Source of the DNA: Prinsepia uniflora
Taxonomy: Eukaryota; Streptophyta; Magnoliopsida; Rosales; Rosaceae
Reading direction: 5' to 3'
Assembly (NCBI GenBank): GCA_032719365.1
Contig: CM064873.1
Location: forward strand, 40,773,742 to 40,837,741
Length of the DNA: 64,000 bases
Shown here: one piece after another, positions 1 through 12,480 of the stretch
How positions within the stretch are numbered: the first letter of the stretch is position 1
Layout: each line of letters starts with the position of its first letter
The notes under the pieces: model-generated
The model's database searches: none
Told to the model about the DNA's origin: nothing
What the model saw: the letters and a program-made list of their open reading frames with translations, nothing else
Position numbers and translations under genes: made by a program

Positions 1-129
1 CATCGGCCAACATTCGTTCGACCTGCCAAGTAAAAAGTCAACATTTGACCATACTATTCATAGGGGTAAAAACGTCATTTCATTTATCGTTTTTCAATTT
101 TACATCCTTTGAGTTTCCGGGGCGTTACG
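1..129 (-). mobile_element. LTR fragment (U3 start), minus strand
   Basis: This is the 5' tip of a minus-strand LTR. Read on the minus strand it begins CGTAACGCCCCGG, a one-base variant of the family start TGTAACACCCCGG, and then runs out of the window. It abuts the interior of a second minus-strand LTR at 130, so it probably inserted into that LTR. The other end and the TSD lie outside the window. Confidence 0.7.
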
Positions 130-1961
130 TTAATGACCCGCAGATCATTGACCCTCCATGGGGGTATCATCCATAACTACACTTCTGATCGTGAGCTACC
201 CCTCGGGTCAACCCCTCTCAGGCAGTGCTCGTGACTACTCCGGGATACTACAGGACGTCCAGCGGAGACAACCAACCACTCCAGGATACTACGGGATGTC
301 TAGAGGGCAACCACTCGTGAGGATGGTATTTGGAAAACCATTTTACAAATCATCTCAAATCGTTCAAAGGGCTATGCCCGGGATTTCCATAAAACCATCG
401 TAAATCCACAAATCCGATTTCTCAAATTCAAGGGACTTAGCCTGAAATTCCATTTCTTAAACCAACTAGGCCTCAAGCCCAATATCATAACCAACTGGGC
501 CTCGAGCCCGATAGTATAAATCAAATGGGTCTCTGGCCCGATGCCTCATTAAATCAAATTGACCTTAAGTCCGCTAGTTTCCAAATCAAATGGGTCTCAT
601 GCCCGATTCCATATTTCCAAATTCAAAACCATTCCGTTAAACCATCATAGAAATACCAGCACGTATAAGCACAGTGTAAAATCGTAAATCTCAAAATATG
701 TGCAAATACGTAAAACCAAGCATCACAATCATATCATAGAAATCACATATGTAAAACAAATAAAATAGTTATGCATGCATCACCGTTTAGAAAGCAAGGT
801 CCACTCACAGATCGTCCTAAGCCGCCACCTCGATATGCGTGCCATAAGCCTCCTCGGGCTAAATCACCATCTCTAGAGTTCCCGGACCTGTCCAAATCAT
901 ACTTGAGGGTTACTAACTACTTCAAATAGGCTAACATTGAATTACCCAATTTTTCGGGATTTTTAAACGTATTTAAAATTGATCCTAAAGCTTCGGACAC
1001 CCCAATCTACCTTGAAACGGTATTCGATTGACTCCAAACTTGTACCAAAATGTTCTTTACATCGAAAGGATGAAAACACGCGTTAACCATTATCAAAAAA
1101 GCAGCCTCACTCTCCGGAACAGTGTCATCATCAACCTCGCGTCAAACCCGGTTCGCTGGTTTTTTGGTCTAACCGAACCAGCCAACCATCAAGGCTGGTT
1201 CTCAGCCATTTCTCAACCGCTTTCAATGGGAATTCTTCCTATCTCTTCGTCTCATCATTTCCTATCGATCTATGTCTTCAAAAATGTGAAACCAGGCCTA
1301 GAAATTACCAGTGTTTGCCTGAATAGTAAGCTTGATCTTCAAGCTTGAATCCCAGCCAACTCCCGTCGTCTCCGCCTTCTAAACCAATCCCAAAAGGTTT
1401 GCATGGGTCCTAGGAAACCTTCCTAATCCATCAAATAGCCCCACAACCCCTAAATCCAACCTCGAATTTTCAAAATAAAGACTCACCGTGTCGGGTCTCC
1501 AGCCACCGTGCACGACAGCCCACGTCATTGCCACCGTTCAGCTCGTCTCGACCTCCTCTCTCACTTTTCTGTTCACACCAACAACATAGGGTGAAGGTTT
1601 GTGCGGGTTGGGGTGGATTGTGGTGTTGTGTACGTGTTTCTGTTTAGGAAAAACAAAGATGATGAATGAAACAGAGGGAAATGGGTATGCGTGTATGTGG
1701 GATGGGAATCAATGGATCCATTGGGTCTAACCAAAATATCTAGGCCCATATGAGGAAAAATGTCAACGCGCCTCGTAAAACATGCAATAGTTCCTCATGC
1801 ATTGGATCTGCCGGGTTAAAAGTCAACTTTTTACCCTCGTCTAGGGGTAAAATCGTAATTTCACCCTGAACGTCCAATAATTCTCGTCTAATCCCCGATT
1901 AGCCTCACTAATCCTCAAATTATTCTTAATTAATCCTGTAAATTTGGGACGGGTCGTTACA
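130..1961 (-). mobile_element. LTR fragment, minus strand, ending TGTAACGACCCGTCCC
   Basis: The minus strand starts at 1961 with TGTAACGACCCGTCCC. It carries the family landmarks: the ACTCACAGATCGTCC block at about 803, the TGCATGCAT block at about 772, and an array of GGGC-GAG-CCC hairpin motifs at 430-620. The 3' part of the LTR is cut off at 130 by the neighbouring LTR. The 106-aa open frame at 1028-1348 has no recognisable domain and I treat it as chance. Confidence 0.75.
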
Positions 1962-4151
1962 CAGACGAACTTAGAGGAACGATTTGGAAGGAGTTTGGTG
2001 GCTAGAAAGGGATGGAAACATAGTTAGAAGGTTTCCCGAAACTCATCATGCCCAAAGGGTAATTTCTAGACCTGTTTTCCCTATTTTGAGTCCATAGAAC
2101 TACTACTAGGAACAATACGATCACATAGGAACAAAAATGGCGAAAAATGGTGTGGGATTGAAGAAGTTAGAACCGAGTCGGGTCGTGGGTTTAGGTGACC
2201 CTTATAATGAAATCGGGTCAACCCGTCGAGAGGTAGACGATGATGACATCAGCGAGTGACATCATCTGTTAGGGTTGTCAGGCCACGTGGACAATAGGGT
2301 ACTGCCATGTGGCAGATGTCAAGTACAGTAAGCACTGACGTGTTAGACCACGTGGACCAATCATGTGGTGCCACGTGGCAGGCTATCAGAGGTGTTAGTG
2401 GACACGTGGACCAATTAGAAGCTAACATGTGGCACATGTTAGACCTGTCAGGCTGATGTCATCCGTTGACTTTAACTGGTTGACCGTGACATCAACGTTG
2501 GCTTTTGCTAACGTTAACATTAGCTTTTGACCAGAGTTGACCAAGAAGCTTGACTAGTGCATGGGTTCGAATTTTGAGGTGAGACCAATCCCATTCAAAA
2601 GGTTTCGACGTTCTGAATCCAATGGTGGTGGTTTCAGGTCGGTCAGAGATCGTTAGGTTCGTCAAATTGAGGTTTTTAGCCTAAGGATGCGTGTTCCACG
2701 TTGACTTTTTTGGGAGTTTTGAGGGTTTTTTATTAGGACTTGTCTAGGCTGGTAGTGACCTTTAAGTATGTTTTGGACGAGTCCGGACGATCCGGAGAGT
2801 TCAGTATAGCCCCGAATGGCTTACGACGAAGCTTGTAGGCGCGCAGCTTGGACGGTCTGTGAGTGGACACTTAATTTCCAAATATGATGCATGCATAACT
2901 GTTTTATATGTTTTATATATGTTATTTGAGATGCCTTGAGTGCATATGATTGTGGTGTTTTGGCATTTTCGTATAAATGTGTTATTGCACGTATTTCGAG
3001 ATATATGTTTCATGTGGTACCTTGGGCTTAGGCCATGTTTTTATACGTGCTTGTGTTTTCAAATGATTTGAATGAGGAAATGATTTCGGATTTGAAAATA
3101 TTATCCCGGGTTTATGTGATATCAGGCTTAAGGCCCAGTTAGTTTATGATATTCGGGCATGAGTCCCAATTGTGGTTTAAGAAATGAGATTTCGGGTTTG
3201 AGACCCTATTGAGATGATTTTGGGGTGAGTCCCAACGAGATTTGGATTTGGGCTTGAGTCCCTATGATATTTGGATTGGATTGGAAACAGGTAATCTTAG
3301 TTTTGTGGAAACGGTTTGTGAAAACTATACCTCGGGCTGAGACCCTGTTGAAATGCTTTAGACTGGATTTGAGGTAGAAATGGTTTTACCACTATTTTCA
3401 CTATTTTAGTGATAACATCTTTATGAATGGATTGTCTCCTCCAGACGTCTCATAGTATCCTAAAGAAGTCATGGTGCACTACTTGGGAGTGGCCGCTCCG
3501 AGGAGAGGCTCAGGACTAGGAGTGCGAGCATTGTCTGAGAGGGTCTGCTCCGACGAGGAGAGGCTCAAACTTAGGATTGCTAGATATGGTTATCACCCAG
3601 GACATGGATCCTTAGGAGGACTTGGACTTGAGACCCCGAGTGGCACGTGTAGCCTAGAGATGGTGACATTATTGATTAGACATCTGGGATGTCGAGGAAT
3701 GGTTAAACTGTATTTTACAGTCTTTGGGCAGAGACCCTACGTGTTTTAGTTTTGGGTTGAGACCCTACTATGGAAATGGCTTGATTGATAAATATTCTCA
3801 TTGAGTTTTAAATTGAAAAAGCCGTATAATTTGATTTAAAGAAAGTGGTGGTTATAAATTTTTTTCTGATACATGCATGCTTTTTAGTGAAGGGTATAAA
3901 TGTCTTTTCGGAAATGATTTTATAAACTATTTATTTGTGTCCACTCACAGCTTTTCTTGTTTTAATACCCTTCATGTTGATCGCAGATGCGAGTTGTAGC
4001 AGAGACCGAGACATTACATGCCGCCACAGATCTTGGCGTACTCTGTCAGCCCCGAGAGGGTTTAGTTGTCACCCTGATCTGGAACGGGGTGTCAGACAAG
4101 AGCATGGCACATCCCGCGTTAATCTAGGGAGGATTGGGATGGGTCGTGTCA
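1962..4151 (+). mobile_element. 5'-truncated plus-strand LTR (5' LTR of element D)
   Basis: The interior and 3' end match other family LTRs: the GTGAGTGGAC block at 2859, TGCATGCAT at 2886, the hairpin motif array at 3100-3360, the CCACTCACAG block at about 3940, and the end GGGATGGGTCGTGTCA at 4136-4151. A primer binding site follows immediately, so this is a 5' LTR. Its first several hundred bases are missing, probably because the minus-strand LTR to its left is inserted in it. Its twin is at 9834-11885. Confidence 0.75.
2284..2408 (+). promoter_or_regulatory. Cluster of four G-box (CACGTG) sites in the LTR
   Basis: CACGTG occurs at 2284-2289, 2349-2354, 2372-2377 and 2403-2408, several in the form CCACGTGG next to ACCAAT (CCAAT-box-like), with TGACATCA half-sites nearby. 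G-boxes bind plant bZIP and bHLH factors, and position in the 5' half of the LTR fits a U3 promoter. Related but partly degraded clusters lie at about 9950-10100 and 22040-22140. Regulatory activity is inferred. Confidence 0.4.
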
Positions 4152-6240
4152 GATTGGTATTAGAGCTCCAGGTTTGTCTTGGAGTGTTACTCATGTGATA
4201 TATGTGATGCATCTACGAGGGAAACAGCTCGTCATCAACCTAATAGTTAGGGTAAGAGTAGGAAAACTTAGTGGGAACGAACCTTGGGTAGGTTTTGTTT
4301 GGCACAGTGTGCCGTGGTTAGGTGAGATTAGACCCTGAAGAGGGTTAGATATGATGACCTCTAGAGTCGAGACTATTGGACAGTCAAGTTGGGTGTGCTG
4401 CAGGGAGCAACTAAGGTCGTGGATGACTTTAGTTGAGACTGGTTGGATTAGTTACCAGGAGAGTGGTACTTGTGAATCGGATAGGGTACAGTTAGTACAG
4501 AGCGGTTGGTACCGGCGGTGAGTTGCTCGTTTGAGTATAGAGTCTCGATAGCGGATTTTCTTGGTATAGTCTGCACGAGTTTGCGATAGACATTGCTATC
4601 GAGGATTGTGGTTGAGACTATTGAGAGTTGGACGACATTCGAGGAGTGTTTCTTATGTGGTTTTTCCCAGAGGTTGTGAGTTTTGAGGGAGGCAGAGTTC
4701 ATCCGACATGAGTAAGGGATTGATTATTAGCTCGTACCGAGCTAACGAGCAAAGTTTTGTGACTTGGTTGTAGTGTACTCATGTTCGGTATTGACTAGAC
4801 GATGAGATTGGGTGGTGTGAATTGTATCGAGGTGCCACATCATCTCTACTGGTGTGATTGGAGATGATTGAGGTGAGTTTGATGGAACCCCAAAGGTGAC
4901 TGAGTGGCTTAGACAACGTAGAGGCGTCATGGGGATTCATGGACTTAAGGAGCTTAAACGAGAGTTACTGTTAGCTATGAGACTTAAGAGGTAGTTGGAC
5001 GAGGGCAGTAATCGTTGGGTGGGACAGTGAAGATCCTGAATGACTCGGTGAGCTGGAGTTTGCTTGGTTTTCAGGAGGTACTAGATACCTGGTTTGTTGA
5101 CAAGTTCCCTAGTGGTTGTGAGACATGTGTTTTATCTTACCTTGGTAAGTGTGCATGAGTGTCGGGTGCAAGAGTTGATCCCATAAGAGTTGGGACATGA
5201 TAATCAAATGGTTCCATTAGTATCAATTGGATGTGCATAAATGGTATAATAAAAGATAGGCGAGGTTTGACTTTGAGTTGGATTAGTGGACTACCCGTTA
5301 CTCCTCTGTTGAGTCTTCGAGGAAATGATTATAGTTGGTAGTTATTAAGTGTTATGTTAGTCATTGGGTGAGATTAGAGAACTAGAGAGTACTTTTTTTT
5401 AGAGTTACGGCCTCCAGGCCGAGAGGGTACGACATAAGTGGTGTAGTTTCTGTTGAGCAGAGTTGTTTCTAGGTATGTAACCCATTTCGAAATTGATTAT
5501 CGAGAAGATACTATAGGGTGATTGTTCTAGAGATAGGACACGTGTTATGATGTCCTTGAGCTGGAGTATTTGGTGGTGGACTCAGTGGAATTGAGAATCA
5601 GTTGACTTGGAGTGTCACTATTAGGAGACCGAATGCCCTTTTCGGCGGAACTTCGGGAGTTGGTTCTGATCAGACTGCTAGTAAATATACTTCCTTTTCC
5701 TGAAATTCTTAGTGAACTTCTCATCACTCTAGGAGGTATAAGTTGTCAAGGTTGAGCTGAAGTGAGGAATGACTTGTTCGTGGAAGAATCACTACAATAG
5801 TTGTCAACATATATTATTGGTTGATGAAGGAGATTTCTAGTTTTCTGCTTCTATGTTAATGGTATGGTTGAAATTTCTCTTGGTGTATGGACATCAGGAC
5901 AAGCAGTGGGTCAAATTTGAATGAGTTGAGGAGAAGATGTTGTTTGGTGTTACCTGACGTTGGTGAGTGTAGTTGGATTGGTACTTACACTCACGTAGGA
6001 TGAATTTTGATGTCAATATCTTGGATTATCCTAAAGTGGGATATGATCATGGGCTAAATGAAGGAAATCCGCAATCCATAGAGTAAGTGGTGACAAGTTC
6101 TATGGCTTATTGATTGGGTCACGACGACCGAGAAACACGTGATGGATGATCGAGTCGGTTGTGGATCGAGAGAGTTTGGGATTAGCGGTGGCTACTCAGG
6201 ACGATAGACTTTGGACTCACTCAGGTAGCATAAGTGTATT
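4152..6240 (+). mobile_element. Internal region of element D, non-coding
   Basis: It starts with the spacer GAT and a primer binding site just after the 5' LTR. No gag, protease, RT or integrase motif is readable in any frame, and the only open frames are short (84 aa or less) and unlike known domains. The interior resumes after the inserted solo LTR at 8912. The element may be a non-autonomous, LARD-like derivative or a heavily decayed copy. Confidence 0.5.
4155..4166 (+). promoter_or_regulatory. Primer binding site (tRNA-iMet type)
   Basis: TGGTATTAGAGC differs by one base from the common plant iMet site TGGTATCAGAGC and lies 3 nt after the LTR end at 4151. Confidence 0.75.
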
Positions 6241-8906
6241 TGACAGGACCCGCCCCGATCCTCTCTGGGACCACATGGGGACGTGCCCTGCTCCCGTCTG
6301 ACACACAAAATAATGTTCCAATTTTAACCTTAAACGTTCAAATGCATAAAAACCAAATTAAAGTTTTACATAAAATCCAAAATAAACAGATATCAGATAA
6401 GGGATGAAATCCAAAACTACAAGTTGCGAGCACGACTCTAACATAAACCTGCGGGTAAAATCACCCAACAGGGATTCAGGTACGCAGAAGTAGATCTATG
6501 CCTCAGCCTCAGGTTCCTCCTCAACCTCAGTAGCACGACCTGGAGGGGTTACCAAAACAATAAGGGTGAGTGGGTCAAAACTCAAGTTTATAAAATCGTT
6601 TAGTAAGTAAAAGATATAATTTACCCCTCCGTTTTCCAAACATGCATGCATCAACATTTAAAACCATAAATCATATAATATGAACCATAAGGCATGTAAT
6701 AAAATCATAAGATAAATTTTAGCTACTGCACTATACGTTCCGATCCTGACATCCGAGATGCCTGACGTCCCTGACGTCCAATAAGGTCACAGTCTCAAGG
6801 CTACGCGTGCCACTCGGGTCTCAATTCTGAGTCCAATCCCCGAACCCTATCCGGGTACAGCATCTCAAATGCCTAGCGTCCTAGACGCTCGACGTCCCTG
6901 ACGTCAAATAAGCAATCCTGCTCCTGAGTCATTTTACGGTCCGGTTCCTCCGTAGAATGACCCCTCGCAGGCAATGCACTATGACCACTCCGGGGTACCA
7001 CATCCGGAGGAGACAGTATCATAAGAATGGATCTATACAGTGCAGTACTAAGTACATTTTATTGATATCCACATGCAAAACATATATATACATAGATAAA
7101 ATCCAAACCGATCTTTAAGTTTCATCAGACGGGTCTCAAGCCCAAATACCGTGAAACGTGCCATAACCATAATTTTAATATCATCAAAACCGTTTCTTGA
7201 TTCCAGCATGTGAACATATAAGTAAATCGGAAAACATTTAAGCATGCAAGGGTTTAATGAAATCGGGCCTACTCACAGTACGATCCCGCGGTGAACCTGC
7301 GCGTACGAACTTGTACCGGGATTATCGTACAATTCCTGTCAGTCCAAATCACACGTAAGGGTCACTACAAGTCTTAAACATTCATCCAAAAGGTTCGAAA
7401 TAGAAACCGGCTCGGGGAACCCGTCAACACGTTTCCCGAGATAACCGGCCCTAGACTGACCCCCCTAGAAATCCCAGATCAACATGGTTAATTCACCAAA
7501 AATGTTTAGAATGATGAGAGGAACAAAAGTCATGTTGATCGTGATCGGAGATAAGCCCCAACGCGCCCTCACGCGCCGCCCAAAGTGGCTGCTCGTGAAA
7601 GTCACGCGCCTGACACTGTAGCTACTACAGTGTCACCTTCTTCACCCGATAGCCCTGCTATTCGGACCTTCAGCCCGCGATATGACCCGGGCAATTAACC
7701 CTGAATTTCAACTCGATTTCAATCCAACTTGATCCTAACATGTTATTTACACATCAAATTTAAGTTCTGAGTCATTAATCAACCTCGACAAGTCCCCAAT
7801 CGACCTATCGACCCGTGATCAACCAATCGGGTCAATCACCAGAACTCACTGGTTTCCAAACCAAAATCAAATTAACCTCCCAGTAAGCTTCCTAAGGCTA
7901 AAACGAACTAAAACAAATTATCAATTTACCAAGGTATAACCTGTCAGTGATCGTCTAAATCTCTGCAACTCCACTGAAACAGAAACCTCAGTTCCAGTCC
8001 AACAGTGGCTGGTTCCTCTTGAATTTGATATGGCTAAGTTCCAATTGCTCCCAGAAAGCTAAACCAGGCCTTGGTTTGGCCCAACGAGCACCAGAAATCA
8101 AAAACCCGATTTCCTTCCAAATTTTCCCGAAGTGGTTTCTCTCTGGTTCCTCACCAATTCTCAGTTCTCTCAATGGTAGAGTGATGCTCACACACGTTCT
8201 AATCAATTTTAAACAACCTAAGCCGTCCCAGAGGCTTGTGGAAGTCCAATCTGTCCACTGAGATTGTTCCCCGAAAAGCTTCGATCCAGAATTAAAAATG
8301 GTGTCCACTGATGAAGAGTGACTCAGCCCACATTAAGACGGTCCGAAATGCTTAGTTAATTCTCTCATTTCCAGTTCATCACAGCCTAGAATTATTAAGA
8401 TTTCACAGAAACACCGCACATGGTGGTGCAGCCGCTGTCCCCCACGGTTTGCTACAGTAACCAGGGCAAAATGACCAAAATGCCCCTGGTTCAATAATTA
8501 CCAAAACGCCCTTCACTTTCTCGACCCGTAACTCAACCATACGAAGTCCGATTTCGGCGTGCCGCCTGTCTACGGACTTAAGGCGCCGAGACCTACCCAA
8601 CGGTCCTTGAGTCGTGTGAAAATTATTTGCCAAACGAAAAGTCAACATTTTCGCCCCTAAAGTCCAAATTACGGTAATGCCCCTGAACTTCCGATAGTCA
8701 TAACTTCTACCCTGAGCGTCCGAATTGGACGTGCCACCTGTCCATGGACTCGTGACGTCCCGAACTACGTCACGGTCATTGGTCAAAGTCCGGTTGACCC
8801 ACAAATCAAAAAGTCAACAATTTGACCATACTATTCACAAGGGTAAAAACGTCAATTCATACATTAAATTACAATATTAAAATCCTCGAATTTCCGGGGT
8901 GTTACA
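6241..8906 (-). mobile_element. Solo LTR, minus strand, TSD GTATT
   Basis: This 2,666-bp LTR reads TGTAACACCCCGG (from 8906) to GGGGCGGGTCCTGTCA (at 6241) on the minus strand. It is flanked by a perfect 5-bp duplication, GTATT, at 6236-6240 and 8907-8911. No internal sequence or primer binding site adjoins it, so it is a solo LTR left by LTR-LTR recombination. Its 3' part closely matches the LTR fragment at 53249-54301. Confidence 0.92.
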
Positions 8907-8911
8907 GTATT

Positions 8912-9833
8912 GACTACTAGGTAGAGGTTATCCCGTGGTAAATGAGACGATACAGTGAGTATCATTCAGGAAAATATGAATAGCTAATGCCTCGAGTAAG
9001 ATGTTGGCAGGTAACCGACAGGTTCGTGATTGGTACGTCTTGGTGGCGTATTTTGGTTGACCTCTAGAATGAACCAAGGAATGAGATTGGTTAGTGAACT
9101 TGCTGGGCTATCTCTGGAATGGTCGGGTGACTAGGAAACTTAGATAAGACGTTGAATTAGAATGTACGATCTGTCTAGAGCAAGATCGGCGGACAGACTC
9201 CAAAATTGAAGTGTGATTGGCTTAGTAACCATGTAATGGACAAACTAGATCCAAGATTGTTGTGGTGTGTGGACTAGTTGTGATTGTATGTTTGTACTAC
9301 GTGTGCGTGAGTACAGTTCTTAAGCAGGCATGTTGGTGCCTTGGGGTTGTGTGTTATGTGCACCTGTGAGTAGGAGATGTTGGATAGTGGTTGTGGATGT
9401 TTTCGTAATCAGATTGGTTCCGATATTGTTGGTTCGTTAAGAACGTGGACTGGACATCCAATACTGTGCTTGGGAGTAGTGTGATCTTGTGAGGGTTCAG
9501 TGATTGTATGAGATGGAGCTCAGAGCTCTAGTTGGCCAGAGGAACCCTAGAGTTGAGTTGTGTTATCCCTGCTAGGGTAAGTATTCAATGGGGTCCGGAT
9601 ACACTCAGGTTGAGTGACTTGGTGGTTAGTGTAACCACGGGATGAGTGAGATGTTAGTTTGGCATCAACGGAAAGAGTGAGGTGACAGTTTGAGACTTTT
9701 CTCGAGTTAAGATCACAGCGTTGGACGCTGAGTGAGACGAGGTTTGGTACGAGGTACCTTGGTAGGCCTCTAGAGTGAGTCAGGGTTTTGTTAGTGACTT
9801 GAGCAATGGTAGTGGAGCTGGTACTTAACACGA
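8912..9833 (+). mobile_element. Internal region of element D, continued
   Basis: This is the right-hand continuation of the interior interrupted by the solo LTR. It is non-coding as far as I can read. No polypurine tract or LTR start is visible before the LTR-like sequence begins near 9834, so a deletion has removed the junction and the start of the 3' LTR. Confidence 0.45.
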
Positions 9834-11885
9834 TGAGTCGGGTCGCGTGTCTGGGTGACCCGTTAGAGTGAAATCGGGTCGAACCGTCGAGAGGTAAACG
9901 ATGATGACGTTAGCAGGTGACATCATCATCTGTCAAGGTTGTCAGGCCACATGGCTAATAGGGTACTGCCATGTGGCAGATGTCAAGTACAGTAAGCACT
10001 GATCTGTCAGACCAAGGGGACTAATCGGGTGGTGCCACGTGGCATGTTGTTAGAGGTATCAGTGTACACGTGGACCAATCAGGGGCTGACACGTGGCACA
10101 TGTCAGACTTGGCTGGTGTCAGACCTATCAGGCTGATGTTAGTATGACGTCATGATGACATCAACCGTTGACTTTGATCGTTGACCTTGGCGTCAGCGTT
10201 AACATTTGACCAGAATTGACAAGGAAGTTTGACTGGCTCGTGAGGCACATAGGCATGAATTTCTAGGTGAGATTGGTCCTATTCAATAGGTTTCACCATT
10301 CTGAATCCAATGGTGGTGGTCTCAGGTCGATCAGAGATCGTTAGGTTGGTTAAATTAAGGTTTTTAGCCTAGGGATGCGTGTCCGAGACACGTTGACTTT
10401 TTTGGGATTTTGAGGGTTTTTTATTAGGACTTGTCTAGGTTGGTAGTGACCCTTAAATATGTTTTGGATAGGTCTGGACAACCTGGAGAGTTCAGTATAA
10501 CCCCGAGTGGCTTACAAAGCAGCTTGTAGGCGCGCAGCTTGAACAGTCTCTGAGTGGACACTTGATTTCCAAATATGATGCATGCATAACTGTTTTATAT
10601 GTTTTATAAATGTAATTTGATTTTCCTTGAGTGCATATGATTGTGTTGTTTTGGCATTTTCGTATAAATGTGGTATTGCACGTAGTTCGAGATATATGTT
10701 TTATGTGGTACCTTGGGCTTAGGCCATGCTTTTATACGTGCTTGTATTTTCAAATGATTTGAACGAGGAAATGATTTCGGATTTGGAAATATCGTCTCAG
10801 GCTTGAGGCCCCGTTGATTTATGAGATATCCAGCTTAAGGCCCAGTTGGTTTACGATATCGAACATGGGTCCCAGTTGTGGTTTAAAAAATAAGATTTCA
10901 GGTTTGAGACCCTATTGAGATGATTTTGGGATGAGTCCCAATGAGATTTGGATTTGGACTTGAGTCCCTATGATATTTGGATTGGATTGGATTCGGGGAA
11001 TCTTAGTTTTGAGGAAACGGTTTGTGAAAACTATACCTAGGGCTGAGACCCTGTTGAAATGCTTTAGACTGGATTTTAGGTATAAATGGTTTTACCACGA
11101 TTTTAACTATTTTACTGATACCATCCTTATGAGTGGATTGACTCCTCCATACGTCTTGTAGTATCCTGGAGTAGTCACGGTGCACTGCCTGACAGTGTAC
11201 GTTTCAAGGAGAGGCTCAGGACCAGGAGTGTGAGCATTGCCTGAGAGGGGCCACGCTGACGAGGAGAGGCTTGGGATCAGGATTCCTAAATATGGTTATC
11301 ACCCATGACAGTGTCCGGTGATATCACCTGGACACTAGTGGATCATAGGAAAGACTCGAACTTGAGACCCTGAGTGGCACATATAGCCTAGACACCATGA
11401 CATGATTGATTAGTCATCTGGGATGTCGGGGATTGGTTAAATTGTATTTTACGGTTTTTGGGTAGAGACCCCACGTGTTTTGGTTTTGGGCTGAGCCACT
11501 ACTGTAGAAATGGATTGATTGATAAATGTTCTCACTGAGTTTTAAATTGAAAAGCCATATAATTTGATTAAAAGAAAATGGTTGTTATAAATTTTTTTTC
11601 TGATGCATGCATGCTTTTTATTGAAGGGTATAAATGCATTTTCAGAATTGATTTTATAAACTGTTTATTTTCGTCCACTCACAGCTTTTCCTATTTTAAT
11701 ACTCTTTAGGTTTATCACGGATGCGGGCTATAGTAAAGACTAAGAAATCACATGCCACCATAGATCCTAGCGTACTCTAGAAGCCCCGAGTTGGTTTAGT
11801 TGTATCCCTGGTCTAGCAAGCGGTGTCAGATGGGAGCATGGCACATCCCACGTTAATCTAGGGAGGATTGGAATGGGTCGTGTTA
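9834..11885 (+). mobile_element. 5'-truncated plus-strand LTR (3' LTR of element D)
   Basis: It aligns along its length with the LTR at about 2155-4151: the same G-box and TGACATCA region, GATGCATGCATAAC at about 10577, the hairpin array at 10790-11060, and the end region GGGTCGTGTTA at 11885. The donor-like motif is altered (CTCTGAGT at about 10549). The 3' flank is directly Athila pol, so element D probably inserted into an Athila element. Confidence 0.7.
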
Positions 11886-12480
11886 GGGCCCCTTTACTTC
11901 TTTGTGCCATTCAATCTAAATGTTTTGAACATTGTTTATGTGATACAGGAGCTTCAAATAACATTATGCCTTTCCATATTTATAATTCTTTGAACTTAGG
12001 AGATCTTAAACCTACTCATCTTTGTGTTAGATTGGCTAATGCTTCGGTTTCTAACCTTGTATGTGTGCTTGAAGATATTGTTGTTCAAATTCGAGATACT
12101 TGCATCCCCGCTGATTTTTATATCTTCAAGATGGATAGAATTGAAAAGAATGAAGAGCCTCCATTGATTTTTGGACATCCTTTGTTGGCCACAACCGAAT
12201 GCCTCATTGATGTGAAAAATGGACAGGCATCTATTCGGGTTTTAGACGAGCTTCGTACTTTCTCTATACTTGATACTATGCAATATCCAGCGGAACCTAT
12301 TGTTGATTTCCCTTTAAATACTTTGGATATGCTTCCTAATGAGAACTCAAGAAATTCATGTGGAAAAGATGTCCTAGAAAAAGCCCTCACTTCCTCCCTA
12401 AACCCGAGAATACCTTGGACCCCAATGTTATGGCCGAGTTACTCTATCTCAACGACATGCCCTTTATGCACTCGTATAAG
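11886..12480 (+). pseudogene. Athila-type protease region (broken)
   Basis: This is the aspartic protease part of an Athila-lineage Ty3/gypsy polyprotein. The catalytic triad DTG is at 11942-11950 in the context DTGASNNIMP, characteristic of the Athila/Tat side of plant gypsy elements. The frame is entered from the preceding LTR, so the apparent ATG at 11873 is not a true start, and the gag part should lie left of element D outside the window. The frame drifts into a different one between about 12350 and 12480, where the RT frame takes over. The relic is not functional. Confidence 0.8.
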
